Assembly: GCA_029060725.1 (NCBI GenBank)
Contig: JAIDTL010000035.1
Span: 31,633-95,632, forward strand
DNA length: 64,000 nucleotides
Direction of reading: 5' to 3'
Source of the DNA: Muribaculaceae bacterium
GTDB taxonomy: Bacteria; Bacteroidota; Bacteroidia; Bacteroidales; Muribaculaceae
Shown here piece after piece: positions 19,630 through 29,355 of the stretch. The notes under the pieces are model-generated. The model did no database searches, was not told the DNA's origin, and was given only the letters and a program-made list of their open reading frames with translations. The translations under genes were made by a program, and so were the position numbers. The stretch's first letter is position 1; each line of letters starts with the position of its first letter.

Positions 19630-20535
19630 ATGAAACCAACTTTGTTTATCCTCGCAGCAGGAATGGGAAGCCGCTATGGTGGCCTAAAGCAACTTGACTC
19701 TCTTGGTCCTTCCGGCGAGACTATAATGGATTACAGCGTTTATGACGCTCTCCGTGCCGGCTTTGGCAAGATTGTATTCGTGATCCGTCACGATTTTGAG
19801 CAGGATTTCCGCGACAAGGTAATCTCTAAATATGAAGGTCATGTTCCTGTAGAAGTAGTATTCCAAGATATTCACGATCTTCCGGAAGGATTTTCTGTTC
19901 CTGAAGGTCGTCAAAAACCGTGGGGTACAAACCATGCTGTGCTCATGGCAAAGGATGTAATCAAAGAACCCTTCGTAGTCATCAACGCTGATGACTATTA
20001 CGGACCGGAAAGTTTCCAGCTTGCAGCTGAAACTCTTAAGGATCTTGAAGGAAAGACCGGAGAATATTGCATGATCGGTTTCAAAATTGAAAACACCCTT
20101 AGTGAAAACGGTGGTGTAAGCCGAGGCCTTTGCGAAGTTAACGAAGAAGGCTATCTGACAGGCGTTAAGGAATGTCACGGCATACAGCGCAAGGGAGAAG
20201 GCCTTATCCATATTGAGGATGAAGTAGAAAAACCATTCCCGGCAGGTAGCAGCGTCAGCATGAATATGTGGGGCTTTACTCCCGACTATTTCGGCTACAG
20301 CGAAAAGGCTTTTGTAAAGTTCCTTTCTGAGCATGGCAATGAACTCAAATCTGAATTCTATATCCCGACTGTTGTCAATGATCTCATACAGAATGGTGAA
20401 GCTACACTCAAGGTGGTGCAGACTCCTTCAAAATGGTTTGGCGTGACTTTCGCTGCCGACCGTCAGGCAACTGTGGATCAGTTTAAAGCCCTCGTAGACG
20501 CCGGCGTATATCCTTCACCTCTTTTTTCTAAATAA
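19630..20535 (+). CDS. NTP-transferase family nucleotidyltransferase
   Basis: FILAAGMGSRYGGLKQLDSLGPSGETIMDYSVYDA; VINADDYYG. Confidence 0.85.
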   Translation: MKPTLFILAAGMGSRYGGLKQLDSLGPSGETIMDYSVYDALRAGFGKIVFVIRHDFEQDFRDKVISKYEGHVPVEVVFQDIHDLPEGFSVPEGRQKPWGTNHAVLMAKDVIKEPFVVINADDYYGPESFQLAAETLKDLEGKTGEYCMIGFKIENTLSENGGVSRGLCEVNEEGYLTGVKECHGIQRKGEGLIHIEDEVEKPFPAGSSVSMNMWGFTPDYFGYSEKAFVKFLSEHGNELKSEFYIPTVVNDLIQNGEATLKVVQTPSKWFGVTFAADRQATVDQFKALVDAGVYPSPLFSK

Positions 20536-20538
20536 GAC

Positions 20539-21561
20539 ATGGCTATAAAGATTTTGGTCACAGGTGGCACAGGATATATTGGTAGCCACACTGTAGTAGA
20601 GCTGCAACAAGCAGGTTATGAAGTGGTCATAATTGATAACCTTTCCAATTCTAACCGTGATGTGTTAAAAGGCATTGAAGCTATTACAGGTATTTCTCCG
20701 GTCTTCGTAGAAGGAGATTGCACTGATCTTGAGACACTCAAAAAGCTTTTCGAACAGAATCCGGGTATCAAAGGAATTATCAATTTTGCTGCGTCAAAAG
20801 CAGTAGGAGAGAGCGTGCAGAAGCCACTCCTATATTATAGGAATAACCTCAATACTCTTATCAATCTTCTTGAATGCATGCCTCAGTATGGAGTGAAGGG
20901 AATAGTATTCTCAAGTAGCTGCACTGTATATGGAGAGCCTGACGTGAATCCTATAGATGAGACTGCACCTATCAAGCCGGCAACCTCTCCGTACGGCAAC
21001 ACCAAGCAGATATCAGAAGAAATCATTACTGATTATATCCACAGTGGCGCTCCTATAAAGAGTATTATTCTTCGCTACTTTAATCCTATAGGTGCGCATC
21101 CAAGTGCAAAGATCGGTGAACTTCCTCTTGGTGTTCCACAAAATCTTGTGCCTTATCTGACACAGGCTGCAGCCGGTATACGTAAAGAACTTACTGTATT
21201 CGGAAATGACTATAACACTCCTGATGGAAGCTGCATCCGCGACTATATTGACGTAGTTGACCTTGCAAAAGCTCACGTTGTGGCTATGCGTCGTATGCTT
21301 GACGGCGAAGATACTGACAATATTGAGATTTTCAATCTTGGCACCGGCCGTGGAGTATCTGTGTTGGAACTTATCAATGAATTTGAAAAAGCAACCGGCG
21401 TTCCCGTGCCACACAAGATAGGAGGAAGGCGAGAAGGTGATATCGAGAAGATATGGGCAATTCCTGATAAAGCCAACAATGTGCTTGGCTGGAAAGCAGA
21501 AGTCCCTGTAGGAGAGACACTCGCTAATGCATGGAGATGGCAGTGTTCGCTTCAGAAATGA
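20539..21561 (+). CDS. galE: UDP-glucose 4-epimerase
   Basis: ILVTGGTGYIGSHTVVEL, SSSCTVYGEP, SPYGNTK (YxxxK), RDYIDVVDLAKAH. Confidence 0.95.
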   Translation: MAIKILVTGGTGYIGSHTVVELQQAGYEVVIIDNLSNSNRDVLKGIEAITGISPVFVEGDCTDLETLKKLFEQNPGIKGIINFAASKAVGESVQKPLLYYRNNLNTLINLLECMPQYGVKGIVFSSSCTVYGEPDVNPIDETAPIKPATSPYGNTKQISEEIITDYIHSGAPIKSIILRYFNPIGAHPSAKIGELPLGVPQNLVPYLTQAAAGIRKELTVFGNDYNTPDGSCIRDYIDVVDLAKAHVVAMRRMLDGEDTDNIEIFNLGTGRGVSVLELINEFEKATGVPVPHKIGGRREGDIEKIWAIPDKANNVLGWKAEVPVGETLANAWRWQCSLQK

Positions 21562-21591
21562 TTGTAAAACTTCTAATAATTATAGAATAGG

Positions 21592-21625
21592 AAATGACCA
21601 TAAATTATTTATGGTCATTTTTAAT
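21592..21625 (+). terminator. Terminator after galE
   Basis: AAATGACCATAAAT/ATTTATGGTCATTT inverted repeat followed by TTTT. Confidence 0.7.
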
Positions 21626-21669
21626 TCTATTTTTTATTCAATTTGTTTGATTGTTTTGATTAATTTTCT

Positions 21670-21678
21670 TAATTTTGC
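21670..21678 (+). promoter_or_regulatory. -7 box (TAATTTTGC)
   Basis: About 60 bp upstream of the lipoprotein gene at 21739. Confidence 0.5.
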
Positions 21679-21738
21679 AGTCATATTTAAAAACAACTTA
21701 CAATAGGCGTAAATAATAACAACAATAATATTAAGCAA

Positions 21739-23463
21739 ATGAAAAGACAGACTCTTGTTTATGGCGTTTTGTCGTTAACTGCAGTAGCTTCTATAACAAG
21801 TTGCGTAGATGACAAATACGACCTTTCTGACATTGATACGACATCTCGTTTCACTGTCGACAATCTAACTGTTCCAGTTCCCCTTTCAGAGATTAAGCTC
21901 GAAAATGTCATTAATCTTGATGATAATGAAAACATCGAGAAAGTCATAGACAAAGATGGTAATGAATATTATGCTATTGTCAAAGGTGGAGAAATTGCTA
22001 CTTCTGAATTAAGTATTGATGGAATTCATGTTGCTCAGCCATCGTTCTCTCCATCTATCTTCTCAGTTGATCTACCGGTGCCGGGTGGCATAGTTCTCCC
22101 AGGCGTGGCTATTGATCTCCCTGCCATCGATCTTCCGCACGTAGATCTTCAATCATACGAGTTTGGCATGAATAATGTAGATAAAGCTCTTATAAAGCTT
22201 AAGGATGTCCATACAAAAAATCCTATTAAGATTCAGGTAGTATTGACAGTTCCCTCAGTACTCATAAATGCTAAATCTTCAATAGCATTTCAGAATATCA
22301 AGCTTCAGCTTCCTTGGGGTATGATTTCAAGCAATCCCAATTATGATAAAGAAACAGGTATGCTGATTATTAACGAATTGGCAGTTGACCAGAATGGAAA
22401 GGCTACACTTGATTTTGAGGCTAACGGACTTGATTTAGGAAATAAAGGAACAGTTGTCGATGGTTATCTTGGCATCTCAGGAATGGTAGGTATCGATGCA
22501 GCACAGATAAAAATATCTGTGGCAGATATTGAAATTCCTTCAAGTATTGATATCAAGGCAGAATATTCTGTATCTTCCTTCGATATTTCAAGCTTTAGCG
22601 GCACCATCAACTATGAAATGGATGATATAGATATTGATCCTATTTCTCTTAGCGGTCTACCCGATTTTCTTGACAGTCCTGAGACTGACATAGTTATTGC
22701 TAATCCGCAGATTCTTGTCAGCATCAATAATCCGGTAGGAAAATACGGTCTCACCGGTTCCGGTATGATTAGACTCACTTCAAAGTTCAAGAATGGAGAA
22801 TCGATCAATTATGATAGTGATGAATTCTTTATTGCAGGAGATCACACAGATCTTGCATTCTGCACACCTAAGACCGGATATACAGATGTAAAGTTTGACG
22901 GTCTCCGTAAAGTGCTTTCAAGCGATGGAGTAGGTTTGCCCGAAGAAGTTAAAGTAAATATTCAGAATATTAGCTTTGCAGGAGATGTGACTGATTTCCC
23001 ACTTGGTGACAATATTGGAACAGCAGATGGTAGCTACGAATTCAGTGCTCCTCTCGGTTTTGGCGAAGGTTCAAAAGTAGTATATGAGACCACTGAAGAT
23101 GGCTGGGGTAGCGACGATCTTGATGACGTAAATATCACCAAGATTCATTTGAAAGCTATTTGCTCTACAAATCTTCCTGTAAGTGTTCAATTGACAGTTG
23201 TTCCTGTTGACAAAAACGGTAATGAGATACGTGTAAAAGAAAACAGTGGCCTATTTAGTGTTCCAGCGAAAGCTAATAACGTTCCAGTTGAGCTTTTGAT
23301 TGAAAGTGTCAATGGACCAATCAAGGATTTTGACGGCGTTAAGTTTAGAGCTGTTGTAAATCAGGACAGTGCTGACAATGTTGATGCACTTGGCCCAGAC
23401 CTTTATATCAACCTTGGCGATGTACGCGTGACCGTAGACGGATATTACGAAACAGAATTCTAA
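21739..23463 (+). CDS. Lipoprotein of unknown function
   Basis: 574 aa; SITSCVDDKYDLSDID lipobox; beta-rich repetitive sequence; immediately upstream of the DUF5723-like gene. Confidence 0.75.
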   Translation: MKRQTLVYGVLSLTAVASITSCVDDKYDLSDIDTTSRFTVDNLTVPVPLSEIKLENVINLDDNENIEKVIDKDGNEYYAIVKGGEIATSELSIDGIHVAQPSFSPSIFSVDLPVPGGIVLPGVAIDLPAIDLPHVDLQSYEFGMNNVDKALIKLKDVHTKNPIKIQVVLTVPSVLINAKSSIAFQNIKLQLPWGMISSNPNYDKETGMLIINELAVDQNGKATLDFEANGLDLGNKGTVVDGYLGISGMVGIDAAQIKISVADIEIPSSIDIKAEYSVSSFDISSFSGTINYEMDDIDIDPISLSGLPDFLDSPETDIVIANPQILVSINNPVGKYGLTGSGMIRLTSKFKNGESINYDSDEFFIAGDHTDLAFCTPKTGYTDVKFDGLRKVLSSDGVGLPEEVKVNIQNISFAGDVTDFPLGDNIGTADGSYEFSAPLGFGEGSKVVYETTEDGWGSDDLDDVNITKIHLKAICSTNLPVSVQLTVVPVDKNGNEIRVKENSGLFSVPAKANNVPVELLIESVNGPIKDFDGVKFRAVVNQDSADNVDALGPDLYINLGDVRVTVDGYYETEF

Positions 23464-23482
23464 CCCTCAGCAATAAACAACG

Positions 23483-24844
23483 ATGAACATCATAAATAAA
23501 AAAATTATAGCTCTTTCCTTCGCTGCAGCTTCTGTAATGACAATGTCTGCTCAAGAGGCTGCTACAGGATACTTCATGGAAAACTACAACATGAAGTGGC
23601 AGATGAACCCCGCAATGGGCAATCGCAACGGATATGTCGGATTCCCGGCTTTAGGCAATATTAATGTTGGTGTGAATGGCAATATTAGTGCTACAGACCT
23701 TGTGTATCCTCTGAATGGCAAAACAGTGTTGTTTACCAATCCCGGAATCTCCGCTGAAGAAGTGCTTGGAAATCTTCATAATACCAATCGTCTTAATCAA
23801 AGCTTGAATCTTAACATCATTCAATTCGGATTCAAAGCTTTTGGTGGCTACAACAACCTTGCTATCAATGTTAAGGAAAATGCAAGCTTCGATCTTCCCA
23901 AAAGCATATTTTCACTTTTGAAAGAAGGTATCGGAAATAAAACATACGACATCACTGATCTTCGTGCTAAAGCAACCGCTTACGCAGAAATAGCACTTAA
24001 CCACTCTCGTGAGATTAAGCAAGTGCCGGGTCTTCGTGCAGGTATCAGTGCGAAGTTCCTTCTTCCGGTAGCTTTTGCTGAGGCAAATTTCAATGAACTC
24101 CAGCTTGAACTTGGCGAAAACAACTGGAAAGCTCGTTCAAATGCTCAATTACGCATCGGTATGGACGGCTTAAAATATGAGACTGACGTAAATGACCGCA
24201 CCCACAACCGCTATGTAAGCGGTGTCAACACTGACGACATGAAATTTGGAGTAAACGGTTTTGGTTTTGCTGTTGATCTTGGTGCGACATACGAATGGAA
24301 AGACTTTACTTTCTCTCTTGCATTCACAGATCTTGGTGCGCTTAATTTTAGCAAAGTGCAGGAAGCTTCTACCAATGGCACTAAGTCTTTCGAGCTTGAA
24401 GGTCATAAAATTGGAATCGGTGACGATGGTGAGGCTTGGGATAAAATCGTAGATGATTTGTCTCCGCTTTATGAACTTGAAGACAATGGCACCATCTCTT
24501 CTTCCGTTGCAGTTCAAGGTAAGATGCGTGTAGGTGTTGACTACAAGTTCCCTTACTACAACAAGCTTCACTTTGGACTGATGAACACTACAAACTTCAG
24601 CTCAATTTTCCCTTCCACAGAGTTCCGTGTATCAGCCAACGTTGAGCCTGTTAAGGGTGTAGCTGCTTCTGTAAGTGCAGCTGCTGGAACATACGGTGCA
24701 AACTATGGCTTCCTTCTTAGCCTCGGTAACAAGGGATTCAATTTCCTGATAGGTATGGACTATGCAGCAATGAAGATGGATAAGAATCATATTCCTCTGT
24801 CCACCAACTGTGATTTCCACATGGGTATAAACTTCCCATTCTGA
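23483..24844 (+). CDS. DUF5723-like outer-membrane protein
   Basis: Signal peptide ending SAQEA; ENYNMKWQMNPAMGNRNGYVGFPALGNINVGVNGN; C-terminal aromatic residue (INFPF). Confidence 0.75.
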   Translation: MNIINKKIIALSFAAASVMTMSAQEAATGYFMENYNMKWQMNPAMGNRNGYVGFPALGNINVGVNGNISATDLVYPLNGKTVLFTNPGISAEEVLGNLHNTNRLNQSLNLNIIQFGFKAFGGYNNLAINVKENASFDLPKSIFSLLKEGIGNKTYDITDLRAKATAYAEIALNHSREIKQVPGLRAGISAKFLLPVAFAEANFNELQLELGENNWKARSNAQLRIGMDGLKYETDVNDRTHNRYVSGVNTDDMKFGVNGFGFAVDLGATYEWKDFTFSLAFTDLGALNFSKVQEASTNGTKSFELEGHKIGIGDDGEAWDKIVDDLSPLYELEDNGTISSSVAVQGKMRVGVDYKFPYYNKLHFGLMNTTNFSSIFPSTEFRVSANVEPVKGVAASVSAAAGTYGANYGFLLSLGNKGFNFLIGMDYAAMKMDKNHIPLSTNCDFHMGINFPF

Positions 24845-24871
24845 TCAGGTCAATAGATTTATATCCTGAAT

Positions 24872-24907
24872 ATTCGGCTTCGCAATAATGCGGAGCCGTT
24901 TTTTTAT
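24872..24907 (+). terminator. Rho-independent terminator
   Basis: CGGCTTCGC-aataat-GCGGAGCCG followed by TTTTTTT. Confidence 0.8.
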
Positions 24908-24939
24908 CTATTTGCAACCCGGTTTCACTGATTTTTTTG

Positions 24940-24948
24940 TAATTTTGC
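24940..24948 (+). promoter_or_regulatory. -7 box (TAATTTTGC) for the efflux operon
   Basis: 25 bp upstream of the adaptor ATG at 24973. Confidence 0.5.
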
Positions 24949-24972
24949 ATTGTATTTAGAAGTGCTGTTATC

Positions 24973-26208
24973 ATGAAAAGAAAATTCATAAAAATATCAA
25001 TGCTGATCTGCTCGGCTCTTGTCATTAATTCCGCAAATTTTGGATGTGGAAAAAGTCATACGGAAACGGAAACTGCCGATGAACATCATGATCACGACGG
25101 ACATGATCATGAAAGCGAAGGGCATGACCATTATGAAGAGGATGAGCATGATCATGGCCATTCTGATGGTGAGGGGCATGAGGGTCATGACCATAGCGGT
25201 CTAATCGAGATGAATGAGCATACTATGCATAGATTCGGAGTGCAGACAGAAAAAATCAATCCTTCGGATTTTGCAGAGGTGACTTTGGTATCAGGCCGGA
25301 TAGAGGCTAAAGCTTCGGATGAAGGTGTAGCTACAGCTACCCGCAATGGCATACTTACACTTTCTCCTAATATCAATACCGGAGTAAGAGTCAATGCAGG
25401 TAGCGCCATAGGGTCAATTTCTGCGTCAAATGTACAAGGAGGAGACCCTACAGTGCAAGCCATAGCTGTCAGGAATGCTGCCAAACGTGAGCTTGATCGT
25501 CTTAAGCCTTTGCATGATGATGGCATCGTCAGCACTGAAGAATATAATAATGCACTTAAGGCATACGAGGAAGCCGATGCTGCTGTGAAGACATCGAAGC
25601 AGGGAAGTGCAAGTGTGACTTCACCAAAGTCGGGCGTGATAACCCAACTATTGGCAAAAACCGGAGAATATGTTGAGATAGGACAGAGAATAGCTGTCGT
25701 AAGTGGCAACACAAGTCTTACTCTAAGGGCAGACGTGCCTGAGAAATATATCGGTCGGCTTCCGGGAATTACATCTGCTAATTTCCGTCCGGCCTCTTCC
25801 GATCAAATACTTGATCTTGACGAACTGAATGGAAAGTTGATTTCAAATTCTGGGTCATCGGTATCAGAATCTGGATACATACCGGTCTATTTTTCATTCA
25901 GCAATAACGGTGCGGTTGCTCCGGGTGCTTTTGCAGAGATATATTTGAAGTCTGGTGTTCGTCATGATGTGATCTCTGTGCCCAAGGATGCCATTGTGGA
26001 AATCAACGGCAATAAATGTGTCTACGCTTCTCATGGTGAAGATCATTTTATCAAGCATATTGTGACTCTCGGAGCTTCCGATGGAAAAAGGGTAGAGGTG
26101 CTTTCAGGTCTTGATGCAGGAGAAGAAGTCGTAGTGAAAGGAGCGCAAGCTGTCAGAATGGCTGAGACTTCAGCCACAGCAGTTCCGGGTCATACTCATA
26201 ATCATTAA
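24973..26208 (+). CDS. RND efflux periplasmic adaptor (CusB/CzcB-like) with His/Asp/Glu-rich N-terminus
   Basis: HHDHDGHDHESEGHDHYEEDEHDHGHSDGEGHEGHDHSG segment, then HlyD-type hairpin/lipoyl regions; C-terminal GHTHNH. Confidence 0.88.
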   Translation: MKRKFIKISMLICSALVINSANFGCGKSHTETETADEHHDHDGHDHESEGHDHYEEDEHDHGHSDGEGHEGHDHSGLIEMNEHTMHRFGVQTEKINPSDFAEVTLVSGRIEAKASDEGVATATRNGILTLSPNINTGVRVNAGSAIGSISASNVQGGDPTVQAIAVRNAAKRELDRLKPLHDDGIVSTEEYNNALKAYEEADAAVKTSKQGSASVTSPKSGVITQLLAKTGEYVEIGQRIAVVSGNTSLTLRADVPEKYIGRLPGITSANFRPASSDQILDLDELNGKLISNSGSSVSESGYIPVYFSFSNNGAVAPGAFAEIYLKSGVRHDVISVPKDAIVEINGNKCVYASHGEDHFIKHIVTLGASDGKRVEVLSGLDAGEEVVVKGAQAVRMAETSATAVPGHTHNH

Positions 26209-26219
26209 AAGCTACTGTC

Positions 26220-29200
26220 ATGCTGAATAAAATTATCAATTGGTCTCTGACCAACAGGCTGATCGTGCTTTTGGCTGTCTGCGCCACGATAATAGCAGGT
26301 CTATTCGTGCTTGTCCGCACTGAGATAGATATATTTCCTGACCTCAACGCCCCTACAGTGGCGATTATGACTGAGGCTGCCGGACTCGCTCCGGAGGAAG
26401 TGGAAAAATCAGTGACTTATCCTATAGAGACGGCAGTCAATGGAGCATCCGGAGTGAGAAGGGTGCGTTCAAGTTCCGCTACAGGATTTTCAGTAGTATG
26501 GGTAGAATTTGATTGGAATACGGATGCTTATAAGGCCCGTCAGACAGTAAGTGAGCGACTTTCCGGTATCGAAGGAAGCCTTCCTGCAAATGTAGGTAAT
26601 CCTGTCATGGGTCCGCAGTCATCAATACTTGGTGAGATCATGATTATCGGTCTTACATCAGACAGCATATCACAAGGAGAGCTTCGCAGTGTGGCTGACC
26701 GCACCATACGTCCGCGTCTCCTTTCACTTGCCGGGGTCAGCCAAGTTTCAGTGATCGGTGGCGAGGAACTTGAATACCAGATTCTGCTAAGTCCGGAAAA
26801 GATGCGTCATTACGGTGTTTCGCTTTCCGACGTAGTGGATGCTACGGAGAATATGAATGTCAATGTTTCCGGAGGCGTTACATACGAGTACGGCAATGAA
26901 TATTTGATAAAGGGTGTAGTCGCTACCACTGATGCTTCAGAGATCGCGGATGCTGCGGTCAAGAATGAATCGGGACAATCCTTTAAGATAGGGGATATAG
27001 CAGAAGTAAAAGTAGGTCCTAAAACACCGAAAATTGGTACTGCAACATTGCGGACTAAGCCGGCAGTGCTGGTAACTGTCACGAAGCAACCAGCTGTCGG
27101 ATCGATAGAACTTACCAAAGAAATTAATAAGGAATTAGAAAATCTCAGCAACTCTCTTCCCTCAGGAATAGAAGTTGATACTCAAATCTTCAACCAAAGC
27201 CAGTTTATCCAGACCTCTGTAAGCAATTTGCAGCAGTCATTGCTTGAGGGAGCATTGTTTGTGATAATCGTACTGTTCTTTTTCCTGATGAATCTGAGGA
27301 CTACTGTTATTTCAGTTGTGGCAATTCCACTATCGATTCTCATTACTGTGATTGCCCTTTATTATATGGGTTTCACTATCAATACGATGACTCTCGGTGG
27401 CATTGCAATTGCAATTGGTTCGCTCGTAGATGATGCAATTGTAGATGTTGAGAATGTCTACAAGCGACTCAGAGAAAACAGAATGAAAAGTGGAGATGAG
27501 CGTCTGCCAATTATAAAGGTAGTATATGAAGCTTCTCGCGAAGTCCGTAAGCCTATTCTTAATTCTACTCTCATCATAGTAGCATCATTTATTCCTTTAT
27601 TCTTCCTAAGTGGAATAGAAGGACGGCTATTGAAACCTCTTGGCATTGCATTTATCGTGGCTCTTGCAGCATCTACAGTTGTAGCTCTCACCCTTACACC
27701 GGTATTATGCAGTTATCTTCTTGCTGGAGATAAAAAGAAGGAGGCAAAAGAGTTGGATAAAGAGCCAAAGACTGCTTTATGGCTTCGTGAGCATTATTCT
27801 AATCTCCTTGATAAAGTGCTCTTGCGTCCACGTCCATGGCTTATAGGAGTCTCTGCACTTTTTGTCATTGCAGTCGCTGTTTTCTTTACATTGGGCAGAA
27901 GTTTCCTTCCCGGATTCAATGAAGGAAGCTTTACCATCAATGTCAGCGCAATGCCCGGTATATCTCTCGAACAGAGCGACAGCATGGGTATTGCTGCAGA
28001 GCGTATCATTATGTCAGTTCCGGAAGTGAGAAATGTGGCTCGTAAGACAGGACGTGCCGAACTTGATGAGCATGCACTTGGCGTAAATACTTCAGAAATG
28101 GAAGTCCCATATATCCTTGACAAGGGGAGGAAAAAGAATGAAGTGGTAAGGGAACTACGCGAAAAACTTTCGGAATTGCCGGGAGTGAATGTTGAGATTG
28201 GTCAACCTATATCACATCGTATAGATGCAATGCTGAGCGGAGCACAAGCACAAATCGCAGTTAAGATCTTCGGCTATGACCTTGACAAACTCTACACGAT
28301 AGGTCAGCAGATCGGATCAGAAATGAAGGAAGTGTCTGGAGTGGTAGATGTCAATGTGGAGCAGCAAATTTCCCGTCCGCAACTTGATATCGTGCCAAGG
28401 CGAGAGATGCTTTCCAAATACGGGATTACAATTCCTGAGTTTGCGAGATATGTTCAGATGGCTATTGGTGGTGACGTGGTCAGTCAGGTGTTTGTAGGCA
28501 ATCGTCCTTACGATCTCACTGTGAAGGTGGAAGATACTAAACGCGATACAAAGGAGCGAATTGAAGATTTGATGATTGACAGCAATGTCGGTATGATTCC
28601 TCTTTCATACGTCGCTGATGTGAAAGTGGGTAGTGGTCCTAACACTATCAATAGGGAAAATGTCAGCCGATTGCTTACTGTTTCTGCAAATGTTGATGGG
28701 CGAGACCTTAAAAGTGCTGTCGATGAGATAAAGAAGACAATAGCAGAACATGTGGAGCTTCCGGAGGGTTACTTCGTGACATACGGCGGACAATTTGAAA
28801 ATGAAGAGGCTGCGTCACGAATGCTTTCTTTGACATCAATTCTTGCTTTGGTAGTAATATTCTTCTTGATTTATTCGGAGTTCAAAAGCGTGGCAGAATC
28901 TCTTACAATTCTTGTGAACATGCCTTTGGCTCTCATCGGCGGAGTTCTCATATTGAGGTTCACCACTGGAGATTTAAATATTCCGGCAATCATTGGTTTT
29001 ATTTCCCTAATGGGTATTTCAACCCGCAATGGAATGCTTTTAATCTCTCGCTATAACCGTCTGCGCTCGGAAGGAATGGGGATAATGGAGACTGTGAAAA
29101 AAGGTTCCGCTGATCGTCTGCTTCCCATCATAATGACAGCCCTGACATCAGCATTGGCTCTTGTGCCGATAGCAGTACGAGGGGGAGAACCCGGCAATGA

Positions 29201-29330
29201 AATTCAGTCACCTCTTGCCATCGTTATCCTTGGAGGTTTGATAAGCAGCACGTTGTTGAACATTTTTATCGTGCCGGTGTTGTACAAATGGATTCATCAA
29301 CGTAAAGAAAAGAAATCTACGGTTGCATAA
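26220..29330 (+). CDS. HME-type RND efflux permease (CusA/CzcA-like)
   Basis: 1036 aa; IDIFPDLNAPTVAIMTEA, GSLVDDAIVDVENVYKRL, GISTRNGMLLISRYNRL. Confidence 0.93.
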   Translation: MLNKIINWSLTNRLIVLLAVCATIIAGLFVLVRTEIDIFPDLNAPTVAIMTEAAGLAPEEVEKSVTYPIETAVNGASGVRRVRSSSATGFSVVWVEFDWNTDAYKARQTVSERLSGIEGSLPANVGNPVMGPQSSILGEIMIIGLTSDSISQGELRSVADRTIRPRLLSLAGVSQVSVIGGEELEYQILLSPEKMRHYGVSLSDVVDATENMNVNVSGGVTYEYGNEYLIKGVVATTDASEIADAAVKNESGQSFKIGDIAEVKVGPKTPKIGTATLRTKPAVLVTVTKQPAVGSIELTKEINKELENLSNSLPSGIEVDTQIFNQSQFIQTSVSNLQQSLLEGALFVIIVLFFFLMNLRTTVISVVAIPLSILITVIALYYMGFTINTMTLGGIAIAIGSLVDDAIVDVENVYKRLRENRMKSGDERLPIIKVVYEASREVRKPILNSTLIIVASFIPLFFLSGIEGRLLKPLGIAFIVALAASTVVALTLTPVLCSYLLAGDKKKEAKELDKEPKTALWLREHYSNLLDKVLLRPRPWLIGVSALFVIAVAVFFTLGRSFLPGFNEGSFTINVSAMPGISLEQSDSMGIAAERIIMSVPEVRNVARKTGRAELDEHALGVNTSEMEVPYILDKGRKKNEVVRELREKLSELPGVNVEIGQPISHRIDAMLSGAQAQIAVKIFGYDLDKLYTIGQQIGSEMKEVSGVVDVNVEQQISRPQLDIVPRREMLSKYGITIPEFARYVQMAIGGDVVSQVFVGNRPYDLTVKVEDTKRDTKERIEDLMIDSNVGMIPLSYVADVKVGSGPNTINRENVSRLLTVSANVDGRDLKSAVDEIKKTIAEHVELPEGYFVTYGGQFENEEAASRMLSLTSILALVVIFFLIYSEFKSVAESLTILVNMPLALIGGVLILRFTTGDLNIPAIIGFISLMGISTRNGMLLISRYNRLRSEGMGIMETVKKGSADRLLPIIMTALTSALALVPIAVRGGEPGNEIQSPLAIVILGGLISSTLLNIFIVPVLYKWIHQRKEKKSTVA

Positions 29331-29355
29331 GTCAGTATAAACTATACTACTAAAC

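Noticed and set aside
19684-20334. Minus-strand 216-aa ORF inside the nucleotidyltransferase gene
   Set aside because: Composition (many F/Y/C residues) typical of antisense readings; the sense gene has clear NTP-transferase motifs.
25019-25204. Met/Ile-rich ORFs in both strands at the start of the efflux adaptor
   Set aside because: Produced by the repetitive CATGATCAT-like codons of the His-rich segment.
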